Source: Ruminococcaceae bacterium UBA1227
Lineage (GTDB): Bacteria; Bacillota; Clostridia; Oscillospirales; Acutalibacteraceae
DNA length: 17,102 bases
Assembly (NCBI GenBank): GCA_002309175.1
Contig: DBWX01000016.1
Span: 7,347-24,448, forward strand
Reading direction: 5' to 3'
Shown: piece after piece, positions 1 to 5,149 of the stretch
Layout: each line of letters opens with the position of its first letter
Position numbering within the stretch: the stretch's first letter is position 1
The notes under the pieces: generated by a model
Told to the model about the DNA's origin: nothing
What the model saw: the letters and a program-made list of their open reading frames with translations, nothing else
Databases searched by the model: none
Position numbers and translations under genes: made by a program

Positions 1-99
1 GGCGCTCCCAAGGTAATCAAGGAAGCAATGGGCAAGGAAGATGCTGAGGCAGCTAAGGCTAAGCTTGAAGAAGTCGGCGCTAAGGTTACACTTAAATAA
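1..99 (+). CDS. rplL: 50S ribosomal protein L7/L12, C-terminal end (partial)
   Basis: The window opens inside this gene. The last 32 codons read GAPKVIKEAMGKEDAEAAKA followed by KLEEVGAKVTLK and TAA. This is the hallmark end of the L7/L12 C-terminal domain, where the GAPK-V-KE segment and the closing LEE-GAKV-LK helix and strand are strongly conserved. L7/L12 forms the flexible stalk of the large ribosomal subunit and recruits the translational GTPases. The N-terminal dimerisation domain and the start lie outside the window. A strong intrinsic terminator follows 22 bases after the stop, so this is the end of its operon (normally rplJ-rplL). The identification is firm although only the tail is visible. 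Confidence 0.95.
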   Translation, partial: GAPKVIKEAMGKEDAEAAKAKLEEVGAKVTLK

Positions 100-121
100 G
101 TTAATTCTTAAAGAAAAAAAG

Positions 122-154
122 GCCTTCGGGATTATCCCGAAGGCTTTTTCTTTT
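122..154 (+). terminator. Intrinsic terminator of the rplL operon
   Basis: A perfect 9-bp stem, GCCTTCGGG (122-130) with CCCGAAGGC (136-144), has the loop ATTAT and is followed by TTTTTCTTTT. A run of seven A (114-120) precedes the stem, so it could also work on the opposite strand. The hairpin and tail recur exactly at 3592-3624. Confidence 0.93.
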
Positions 155-157
155 ACT
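122..157 (+). repeat. 36-bp direct repeat, left copy (candidate attL)
   Basis: The 36 bases from the terminator stem through its T-rich tail and the following ACT are identical to 3592-3627. Upstream, five A (116-120 and 3586-3590) also match, with a single G/A difference at 121 versus 3591. Past the repeat the sequences diverge at once. The two copies bracket exactly the A+T-rich gene block. Confidence 0.85.
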
Positions 158-169
158 TCTGAGCGTTTG

Positions 170-240
170 TTTTACGAAAATAATCGATAAAAATAAACAA
201 AATGTGTTTACAAATACAATTTTTTGTCGTAAAATAAACA
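170..240 (+). promoter_or_regulatory. Sigma-A-type promoter with operator-like repeats ahead of the HTH-protease gene
   Basis: A -35 box TTTACA (207-212) and a -10 box TAAAAT (230-235) are spaced by 17 bases. Overlapping the promoter are an inverted repeat TAAACA (194-199) / TGTTTA (205-210), a second TAAACA (235-240), and an outer inverted pair TTTTACGA (170-177) / TCGTAAAA (227-234). Symmetric repeats over a promoter just ahead of an XRE-type regulator are what self-repression would look like. The function as an operator is inferred. Confidence 0.72.
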
Positions 241-261
241 CGAAAGGTGGCGACCAGCAAG

Positions 262-1302
262 ATGTTTGAAAAGAATTTGAAGTATTATCGATTAAAAAAT
301 AATATGACTAAAAAAGAACTTGCAGCAGCATGTGGCGTTACACCTATGGCTATAGCTCACTATGAAAGTGGTGATCGTAAGCCTAGCATGGAGACAATTG
401 AAAAACTTGCGGATGCTCTTGGTATCTATGTCGCTGATTTTTTGTCTTCCAGAAAATCCACATTGGTATTTGAGCATAAAGAATTCCGTAAAAACTCTAG
501 TTTAAAAAAAGAACAACAGGAATACATTAAAGAGTCTGTAGAGGAATATTTCAGCAGATTCTTTGATGCTGTTGATTGTATAGGAGGAGATCCTCTTGTA
601 AGTCCTCCCAAGTGCAACCACATTAAATTAAGCGATAATTTCAATACGGATGCATTAAATCTCAGGAAACACTTATCACTTCAGGAAAACGGTCCTATTG
701 ATGAGATAATCGGAGTCCTGGAAAACAAGGGTATCATGATTCTTGAAGTTGATATCAACAGTGAAAAGTTTTCCGGAATGAATGGATTTGTCAATGAATA
801 TCCTTATATTGTTATTAACGGCAAAATGCGTCCTGAAAGAAAACGTACGACAATTGTTCACGAACTTGCGCATTTGATGTTTAAATGGGATGACAGCAAG
901 GAAACTGAGAACGAGAAAAGAGCAACTCAAATTGCCGGAGCATTTCTTATACCTGATGAAGACCTTGTCAGGGAACTTGGAGAACATAGATATGCTCCCA
1001 CAAAAGATATGGCCCTTATTTGTGAGGAATATGGTATTTCAATGTATCTGCTTGTGACAAGGGCTTCACAAGCGGGAATAATGGCAGGTTATCAGGCGAA
1101 GAATTTCTATATTAATGCCAACAAAGCCAATTGGAAAAAGAATGAGCCCAATAGAGTAAAGAAGTCTGAAGAGCCTACACTTTTCAAACAACTCGTATAT
1201 CGCGCGATTAACGAAGAAGGTATCAGTATACAAAGAGGTGCTGAACTTCTGAAAATGCCTTGCGCTGAGATCACAAAGTATTGTGGCTTGGTGGAGGTGT
1301 AG
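262..1302 (+). CDS. XRE-type HTH regulator fused to ImmA/IrrE-family metallopeptidase
   Basis: This is a DNA-binding regulator joined to a zinc peptidase in one chain of 346 residues. Residues 1-61 form an XRE helix-turn-helix (KNLKYYRLKNNMTKKELA, then VTPMAIAHYESGDRKPSM). A HELAH zinc-binding motif follows at 200-204, with glutamates at 214-218 (ETENE) as candidate third ligands and the family's AGAFLIP segment just after. The C-terminal 40 residues (FKQLVYRAINEEGISIQRGAELL) match the usual tail of these fusions. Relatives such as ImmA and IrrE cleave a partner repressor in mobile-element or stress control. The ATG at 262 is preferred over an in-frame GTG at 247: AAAGGTGG (244-250) lies upstream of 262, while 247 is only 11 bases past the -10 box and has no binding site. 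The PIN gene starts 3 bases downstream, suggesting a regulator-toxin pair. Codon use is A/T-rich, unlike the genes beyond 3650. Confidence 0.9.
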   Translation: MFEKNLKYYRLKNNMTKKELAAACGVTPMAIAHYESGDRKPSMETIEKLADALGIYVADFLSSRKSTLVFEHKEFRKNSSLKKEQQEYIKESVEEYFSRFFDAVDCIGGDPLVSPPKCNHIKLSDNFNTDALNLRKHLSLQENGPIDEIIGVLENKGIMILEVDINSEKFSGMNGFVNEYPYIVINGKMRPERKRTTIVHELAHLMFKWDDSKETENEKRATQIAGAFLIPDEDLVRELGEHRYAPTKDMALICEEYGISMYLLVTRASQAGIMAGYQAKNFYINANKANWKKNEPNRVKKSEEPTLFKQLVYRAINEEGISIQRGAELLKMPCAEITKYCGLVEV

Positions 1303-1305
1303 TTA

Positions 1306-1809
1306 TTGGAAGAGTATAAATACATAAGCAGCGATACTAATGTCTGGTTCGACTTTAATTGTATATCAAAGATAGATTTACCTTTCAGAATGCCCTATAA
1401 ATACATTATGTATAAAGAGGCATTGAGAGATGAAATAATATCGCCTCCGGAACTTCTTGAAACTTTAGTTAAGAATGGTCTGGAGGGTGTCGGAATAACT
1501 ATTGAAGAATTCTACTATGCGGAGGAGTTGGCAAATAAGTATGTTAAACTCTCCGCATATGACAGAATTGCGCTCTCTATCGCTAAAAATAGAGAAATAA
1601 TTCTTTTGACCGGTGATAGGGCGCTGAGAAAAGCAGCCGAAGCAGAAAATGTTACAGTACTCGGAACAATCGGTTTGCTTGATGAACTATATAATGGCGG
1701 ATTCATTACTAAAATCAAGTATCGTAATTGTCTGAAACTATTTAAGGAACATACGGAAAGACGTCTCCCAATTGATGAAATTGATAAGAGACTAAATCCG
1801 GAAAAATAA
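1306..1809 (+). CDS. PIN-domain protein (putative toxin RNase)
   Basis: At 167 residues this has the layout of a PIN-domain nuclease: Asp10 in SSDTNVW near the N-terminus, Asp86 in SAYDRIALSIAKNREI, and Asp104 in LLTGDRALRKAA. These are the positions of the acidic metal-binding residues, with several glutamates (for example PPELLE) available for the fourth. The tail VLGTIGLLDELYNGGFI followed by an R-LP-EI helix resembles the DUF3368/VapC-like branch. Many such proteins are toxins cutting tRNA or other RNA. The start is a TTG; GGAGG at 1293-1297 inside the end of the HTH-protease gene lies 8 bases before it, and no better start is nearby. The 3-base gap implies co-translation with the HTH-protease, its likely antidote or regulator. 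The pairing resembles known HTH-protease/PIN neighbours. The toxin role and target RNA are inferred. Confidence 0.83.
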   Translation: MEEYKYISSDTNVWFDFNCISKIDLPFRMPYKYIMYKEALRDEIISPPELLETLVKNGLEGVGITIEEFYYAEELANKYVKLSAYDRIALSIAKNREIILLTGDRALRKAAEAENVTVLGTIGLLDELYNGGFITKIKYRNCLKLFKEHTERRLPIDEIDKRLNPEK

Positions 1810-1810
1810 A

Positions 1811-1841
1811 AAAGCACATAGCCAAAACGACCACGTGCTTT
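1811..1841. terminator. Possible weak hairpin terminator after the PIN gene
   Basis: AAAGCAC (1811-1817) and GTGCTTT (1835-1841) form a 7-bp stem with a 17-base loop. Downstream on the plus strand there is only CTTTCTC, not a T-run. On the minus strand the stem would be followed by six T. It could separate the PIN module from the next operon, but the long loop makes it weak. Confidence 0.35.
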
Positions 1842-1846
1842 CTCTG

Positions 1847-1864
1847 GAGTATACTACGATACTC
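1847..1864. repeat. Inverted repeat in the spacer between the two island modules
   Basis: GAGTAT (1847-1852) and ATACTC (1859-1864) are perfect inverted copies separated by ACTACG. An alternative longer pairing exists between AGTATACTAC (1849-1858) and GTAGCATACT (1881-1890), with one mismatch. It may be an operator or part of a structured leader for the gene at 1949. I see no convincing -35/-10 pair in this spacer. Confidence 0.4.
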
Positions 1865-1948
1865 TCTAGGCAAGTCTATTGTAGCATACTTCTGAGGGAC
1901 AGTGCAAGTACTTTGTGCTATGCATAACACCCAAAGGAGGGCTTTGCT

Positions 1949-2734
1949 ATGAAGCGTTATGAAAGCATAAAAAATGCTCAAGGCGTAAAAGAACGTGTAC
2001 CTAAAGACCTAGGAAAACTATTCAATTTGAATTATCTCAGGTACACAAACAAAACTTATTACTCGGAGTATCTTGAATTGCCCGAGTTGTATTGTGACAC
2101 AGATGTTTTTCCAGACTTTATTGTTGGATATGCGCATCCTGCGGATTACCATGTGACTGATAGGACAGCTGTAGCATTTTATCAATATGATAATACGTTT
2201 GATGGAATGCATGGGCTATACAATGCTATTTATCATAATGATGAGCGTCTCCTTAAAAAATTTAAGAAACGCTTTGAAGGGGTGCAGTTCTTTATCTCTC
2301 CGGATTTTTCTCAATTTGGGGATGTAGATATACTTGAAAACTTATATCGCCTAAAAAAAGCCAGAGTAATATCACTTTGGCTTGCAATGGAACTGAATGC
2401 AATTGTTTTTCCCAACATAACTTATCCGCTAATTGATTTTTTGCCATTTTATCTTAATGGTCTTGAAAATTGCCATGTTGTTGCTTTCAGCACAATGTGT
2501 TATGTGGACAATGAAGTGGAACGTGAAAACATTAAAGCTGCAGTAAAGTTTACGGTTGATACATTGTCCCTGCATACAATTATCGTTTTTGATATTTGTG
2601 GAGATAATGCAATTGTTAATGAATTGTTCGCCTATGCGCTAGAACAAGGCATAAATGTAATAGTCCCCCCTAATTCGCAAAAAACCTGGAACACATCAAA
2701 AAAGCATCACCCGAAAGAAGGTGATGTAAAATGA
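1949..2734 (+). CDS. DUF4417-like protein of unknown function
   Basis: This 261-residue protein shows no signal peptide or membrane span. Its central part, VQFFISPDFSQFGDVDILENL (SPDFS at 117-121), followed by RVISLWLAMELNAIVFPNITY and later HVVAFSTMCYVDNEVER, resembles the DUF4417 family. In that family an SPDFS-type segment precedes a region giving the partner residue its place and a 'non-obvious location/direction' strand-helix pattern. Family members are common in phage, plasmid and Firmicutes accessory regions, and their biochemical role is not known to me. The start ATG is well placed after AAAGGAGGG (1933-1941). The stop overlaps the next start in an ATGA arrangement (2731-2734), so it is translationally coupled to the basic protein downstream. 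Its last codons also encode a hairpin (2704-2727) over the next ribosome binding site. The family call rests on remembered motif patterns and should be read as probable. Confidence 0.62.
   Translation: MKRYESIKNAQGVKERVPKDLGKLFNLNYLRYTNKTYYSEYLELPELYCDTDVFPDFIVGYAHPADYHVTDRTAVAFYQYDNTFDGMHGLYNAIYHNDERLLKKFKKRFEGVQFFISPDFSQFGDVDILENLYRLKKARVISLWLAMELNAIVFPNITYPLIDFLPFYLNGLENCHVVAFSTMCYVDNEVERENIKAAVKFTVDTLSLHTIIVFDICGDNAIVNELFAYALEQGINVIVPPNSQKTWNTSKKHHPKEGDVK
2704..2727 (+). promoter_or_regulatory. Hairpin masking the ribosome binding site of the basic-protein gene
   Basis: CATCACC (2705-2711) and GGTGATG (2720-2726) pair perfectly around an 8-base loop, and a G-U pair at 2704/2727 can extend the stem. 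The likely Shine-Dalgarno AAGGTG (2718-2723) for the ATG at 2731 is mostly inside the 3' arm. A ribosome finishing the upstream gene (stop at 2732-2734) would melt this stem, making translation of the downstream gene depend on the upstream one. Confidence 0.55.
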
Positions 2735-3240
2735 AAGGTAATAATAGTGGCCTTGTTAGAGGCACTAGCGGTTCTCCACAAACATCCCTTGAGCAGAATT
2801 CGTATTTTGATATTGTAAATAAGAATGAAAACTCCTTAACTGCTTTTGAAGAGTATATTAGAGATACGCTTCCTAAAAGCGCCCCAATTAAAATACCTAA
2901 AACTGCGGTTGTCAAATCTGAAAGAAAAAACGGTTATAGTCAACTAAAGTATTCTTGGCAACATGGAAAGTATAAATACCAGTGCCGTTGGCATACGAGA
3001 ACGCCCGGTGCACCTGAAGGGCAAGGTGATTCTTGGGTTGTTGAAAAACGTTTGCCGGGAATTGGATCAGGACCTAATGCCAGACCATCAAAACAATATG
3101 TAATGGTAGGCAAACACACAAACGGAAGTCCCAAGTGGGTTGACAAAAAAACCTGGAATGCGGCAATACGTGCACGTAAAAACGGCAACGCAACAAAGAA
3201 ACAGAAGGAGATGTTAGATAATGGCCATTGGAAAGCATGA
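2731..3240 (+). CDS. Unrecognised basic protein, toxin-like in size, charge and context
   Basis: I do not recognise this 169-residue protein with certainty. The first 60 or so residues are polar and low in structure (GLVRGTSGSPQTS). The rest is compact and rich in Trp, Lys and Arg: YSWQHGKYKYQCRWHTRTPG, then WVVEKRLPGIGSGPNARPSK, then WVDKKTWNAAIRARKNGNAT, closing in MLDNGHWKA. By my count it has 30 Lys/Arg against 13 Asp/Glu, so it is strongly basic. There is no signal peptide or membrane span. The RLPGIGSGPNARP...W...AIRARKNG...DNGHWK layout reminds me of C-terminal tips of polymorphic toxins, but I cannot name a family. It overlaps the previous gene by 4 bases and the next by 20. The next gene encodes an acidic protein of immunity-like size. 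A role as a nucleic-acid-acting toxin is an inference from charge, size and gene order. Confidence 0.6.
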   Translation: MKGNNSGLVRGTSGSPQTSLEQNSYFDIVNKNENSLTAFEEYIRDTLPKSAPIKIPKTAVVKSERKNGYSQLKYSWQHGKYKYQCRWHTRTPGAPEGQGDSWVVEKRLPGIGSGPNARPSKQYVMVGKHTNGSPKWVDKKTWNAAIRARKNGNATKKQKEMLDNGHWKA

Positions 3241-3583
3241 TAATTATAAATTCTACGAGGGATATGAGGGAGAAGAGGAACTGGTATTTTCTACCGGTGA
3301 GGACTCACTGCATATTTGGGACGGATATATTGAAGATATATTTGGTGACCCTTCCTCTACACCGATAAAGCAAGATGGTCTTTCTAAAGACTATAATGAG
3401 TTCTCAGGACCATATGCAGACGGTTGTGTGATGCACCCCGTTGATGTGGAGTCTTATCTGAAAGACGCCAGACAATATGAGGGAAAAACCTTTGATTACA
3501 ATGAATCAAAAGATGTGCTGAGAGCAATTATAAAGTGGTTGGAACAACATAAAGCCGAACAAATAACTGTTAGACTTAACTAA
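3221..3583 (+). CDS. Unrecognised acidic protein, candidate immunity/antitoxin partner
   Basis: This 120-residue protein carries 25 Asp/Glu against 12 Lys/Arg by my count. It has an acidic, aromatic front (YKFYEGYEGEEELVF, then LHIWDGYIEDIFGDPSS) and a C-terminal helix (DVLRAIIKWLEQHKAEQI). There is no signal peptide or membrane span. I do not recognise a family. The start ATG at 3221 lies inside the last codons of the basic-protein gene in another frame, with AAGGAG (3205-3210) 10 bases before it, so the two are made together. The charge complement and the 20-base overlap fit a toxin followed by its antidote. Small acidic immunity proteins of 100-150 residues are typical of such pairs. The island-end repeat with a terminator follows 8 bases after the stop. 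Confidence 0.6.
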   Translation: MAIGKHDNYKFYEGYEGEEELVFSTGEDSLHIWDGYIEDIFGDPSSTPIKQDGLSKDYNEFSGPYADGCVMHPVDVESYLKDARQYEGKTFDYNESKDVLRAIIKWLEQHKAEQITVRLN

Positions 3584-3591
3584 ACAAAAAA

Positions 3592-3614
3592 GCCTTCGGG
3601 ATTATCCCGAAGGC
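3592..3614. terminator. Bidirectional terminator between the island and the FAD oxidoreductase gene
   Basis: The stem GCCTTCGGG (3592-3600) / CCCGAAGGC (3606-3614) with loop ATTAT is followed by TTTTTCTTTT on the plus strand. It is preceded by six A (3586-3591), which give a T-run on the minus strand. It can therefore end both the island operon and the convergent minus-strand gene that stops at 3653. It is identical to the rplL terminator. Confidence 0.9.
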
Positions 3615-3627
3615 TTTTTCTTTTACT
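3592..3627 (+). repeat. 36-bp direct repeat, right copy (candidate attR)
   Basis: This is identical over 36 bases to 122-157, covering the terminator hairpin, its T-rich tail and ACT. Base composition and codon use change here: genes to the left are A/T-rich, and the gene starting at 3653 (minus strand) is much richer in G+C. Directly to the right lies a short run of TTTTGCTG-like units (3628-3651) that holds no gene. Confidence 0.85.
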
Positions 3628-3652
3628 GTTTTTGCTGTTTTGCTGTTTTTGA

Positions 3653-4984
3653 TTATTTGTACATTGCTTCGTACTTTTCCTGCCAGTTCTTGAAGGCGCG
3701 CTTCTTGTATTTCTTCGGCATGCGGAGTTTTACAAAGAAGTAAGCGCGGTACATGTTGACAATGAGGAGTACGAGTTTTATGAGAAGGATGGGCTTTGTC
3801 GCGCCGCGGACGCCGGCGAGAACAAGTTCCTTCGGGCTCATCATGACCATGCGGCCCTCGGCTCCCTGGCGCATGACGGTCTCGCCGACGACGCCTTTGT
3901 TGAAGAGGAAGTCGACGGCGCCTTTGGGAGAGGCCAGGAGCCAGTTCTTCATGAGGTCGATGCCGGCGTGGCGGCAGCCGATCTGTGTCATGAACTTGTA
4001 CTGGTAGCGGTAGAGGTTCTCCTTGGAGAAGCGCTTGCCGTCCTTAGGCTTTCTGATTACGTCGGCGAGGATCTTGGCCGCGCGCATGCTTGAGGCCATG
4101 CCCGAGCCGAGCATGGGGATGGTCATGCAGGCGGAGTCGCCGAGGATGACGTAGCCGTCTGTGATGAAGCAGGGAAGGGGATGACGAACCGGGATGGCGA
4201 GGAGCTGACCGCCGTTTACGACCTTGTCGCCGATTATGGGGTTGTCCTTCTTCATGTCTTCAAGGGCATTGGCGTGAACCTTGTCGGGAAGTTTTCCGAG
4301 ACGTCCGATGAGGACATCTGCTTCATCCTTGTTTTCGCCGAGAATGCACCAGGAGATACCCAGTTCATTTAAGTGTTTTAAGTAAACTTTGTTTGTAGCT
4401 GTGGGAAGTTCTGTGCCTTCGGGGATGTTGAAATATGTCCTGCGGACATAGAATTTGTCGCTGTCTGCGACTTCGCGCTGAATGCCGAACTTCTCGGGAA
4501 GGCTGCGGCGGACCTGTGAGTCAACACCGCCGATGTCGACAACGAGATCGGCCTTTACGGTCTTACCGTTGTTGAGCTTAATACCTACGACTTTTCCGTC
4601 ATCAACGACTACCTTTTTAACCGGTGTGGAGTAGTGAATTTTCGCACCTGCCTTGAGAGCGAAACCTTCAAGCCAGTCGTTTAAAGGTCTGCGGAAGCAG
4701 GAGAGGTCGAGTTCGTCCTCGGGGATGTGAAGGGGTACTTCAACTTCCTTTCTCGGAGGGACGAAAGTCCAGTTTTTCTTGCGGTACCAGACATTCTGCG
4801 GAGGCATTCCGAATCCGAGTTCCTCAAATACCTTGAACTCGCAGTCGTCAGTCCAGTTGTATGAAACCTTGTCCTTTGCGCAGGCCTCATAGATGGTTAC
4901 ATCGAAGCCGTAGTCACAGGCGAATTTGGCAAAGACCAGACCACCCTGGTTTGCACCGATAACGGCAATTTTACCTTTGCTCAT
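3653..4984 (-). CDS. FAD-dependent oxidoreductase, geranylgeranyl-reductase/FixC-like superfamily
   Basis: At 443 residues this is a flavoprotein of the p-hydroxybenzoate-hydroxylase fold. The N-terminal dinucleotide-binding segment KIAVIGANQGGLVFAKFA is followed by an acidic residue closing the ADP-ribose site in VTIYEA. A DLVVDIGGVDSQVRRSL stretch sits near residue 150, and the second flavin motif GYVILGDSACMTIPMLGSGM about two-thirds along is diagnostic. The glycine motif is a G-A-N-x-G-G variant of GxGxxG. The last 60 residues hold a hydrophobic stretch (KPILLIKLVLLIVNMYRAYF) followed by a basic tail, suggesting attachment to the membrane face. Relatives reduce isoprenoid chains or act as monooxygenases or quinone-linked dehydrogenases; the substrate here cannot be told. 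The start is supported by AAGGAG just upstream on the minus strand and a good promoter at 5018-5046. It is convergent with the island and divergent from gltX. Confidence 0.8.
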   Translation of the reverse strand: MSKGKIAVIGANQGGLVFAKFACDYGFDVTIYEACAKDKVSYNWTDDCEFKVFEELGFGMPPQNVWYRKKNWTFVPPRKEVEVPLHIPEDELDLSCFRRPLNDWLEGFALKAGAKIHYSTPVKKVVVDDGKVVGIKLNNGKTVKADLVVDIGGVDSQVRRSLPEKFGIQREVADSDKFYVRRTYFNIPEGTELPTATNKVYLKHLNELGISWCILGENKDEADVLIGRLGKLPDKVHANALEDMKKDNPIIGDKVVNGGQLLAIPVRHPLPCFITDGYVILGDSACMTIPMLGSGMASSMRAAKILADVIRKPKDGKRFSKENLYRYQYKFMTQIGCRHAGIDLMKNWLLASPKGAVDFLFNKGVVGETVMRQGAEGRMVMMSPKELVLAGVRGATKPILLIKLVLLIVNMYRAYFFVKLRMPKKYKKRAFKNWQEKYEAMYK

Positions 4985-5017
4985 TTGGAATCTCCTTTCA
5001 AAATACAGTTCCTTTTC

Positions 5018-5046
5018 ATTATCGCACTGACGATAACTTTTTTCAA
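5018..5046 (-). promoter_or_regulatory. Promoter for the FAD oxidoreductase gene
   Basis: Read on the minus strand, TTGAAA (5041-5046) and GATAAT (5018-5023) are separated by 17 bases. They lie about 35-60 bases before the start at 4984. Confidence 0.7.
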
Positions 5047-5062
5047 GACAACTATTGTTGTC
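5047..5062. repeat. Operator-like inverted repeat between divergent promoters
   Basis: GACAAC (5047-5052) and GTTGTC (5057-5062) are perfect inverted copies around TATT. The site touches the -35 box of the minus-strand promoter and lies about 27 bases upstream of the -35 box of the gltX promoter, a fitting place for a regulator acting on the FAD gene. The role is inferred. Confidence 0.45.
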
Positions 5063-5089
5063 AGAAGAACCGTCCCCGTGACAAGATTA

Positions 5090-5118
5090 TTTACAATTAA
5101 GGTATTATGTCTTATAAT
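5090..5118 (+). promoter_or_regulatory. Promoter of the gltX operon
   Basis: TTTACA (5090-5095) and a consensus TATAAT (5113-5118) are separated by exactly 17 bases. Only about 25 bases remain between the expected start of transcription and the ATG at 5150, so there is no room for a T-box or riboswitch leader. Confidence 0.8.
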
Positions 5119-5149
5119 TAATTATCTATATATTAATTTGGAGAAGTGT

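Noticed and set aside
247..261. Earlier in-frame GTG start (adding five residues) for the HTH-protease protein
   Set aside because: It has no ribosome binding site of its own, lies only about 11 bases past the -10 box, and would bury the AAAGGTGG that serves the ATG at 262.
158..3591. Insertion sequence or prophage explanation for the island
   Set aside because: There is no transposase, integrase, capsid or terminase gene, and the ends are direct, not inverted, repeats.
3628..3651. Short TTTTGCTG-like units to the right of the terminator, as a CRISPR or phase-variation repeat
   Set aside because: There are only about two to three imperfect units in non-coding T-rich sequence, with no spacers and no effect on a reading frame.
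4985..5149. Extension of the gltX frame by 55 codons back to 4985
   Set aside because: The extra residues have no GluRS similarity, they cover the divergent promoters, and a proper ribosome binding site precedes the ATG at 5150.
5096..5149. T-box leader or riboswitch before gltX, or S-box before metY/metA
   Set aside because: The promoter leaves only a short leader before gltX, and the met genes are preceded by gaps of 6-14 bases; there is no room and no such fold.
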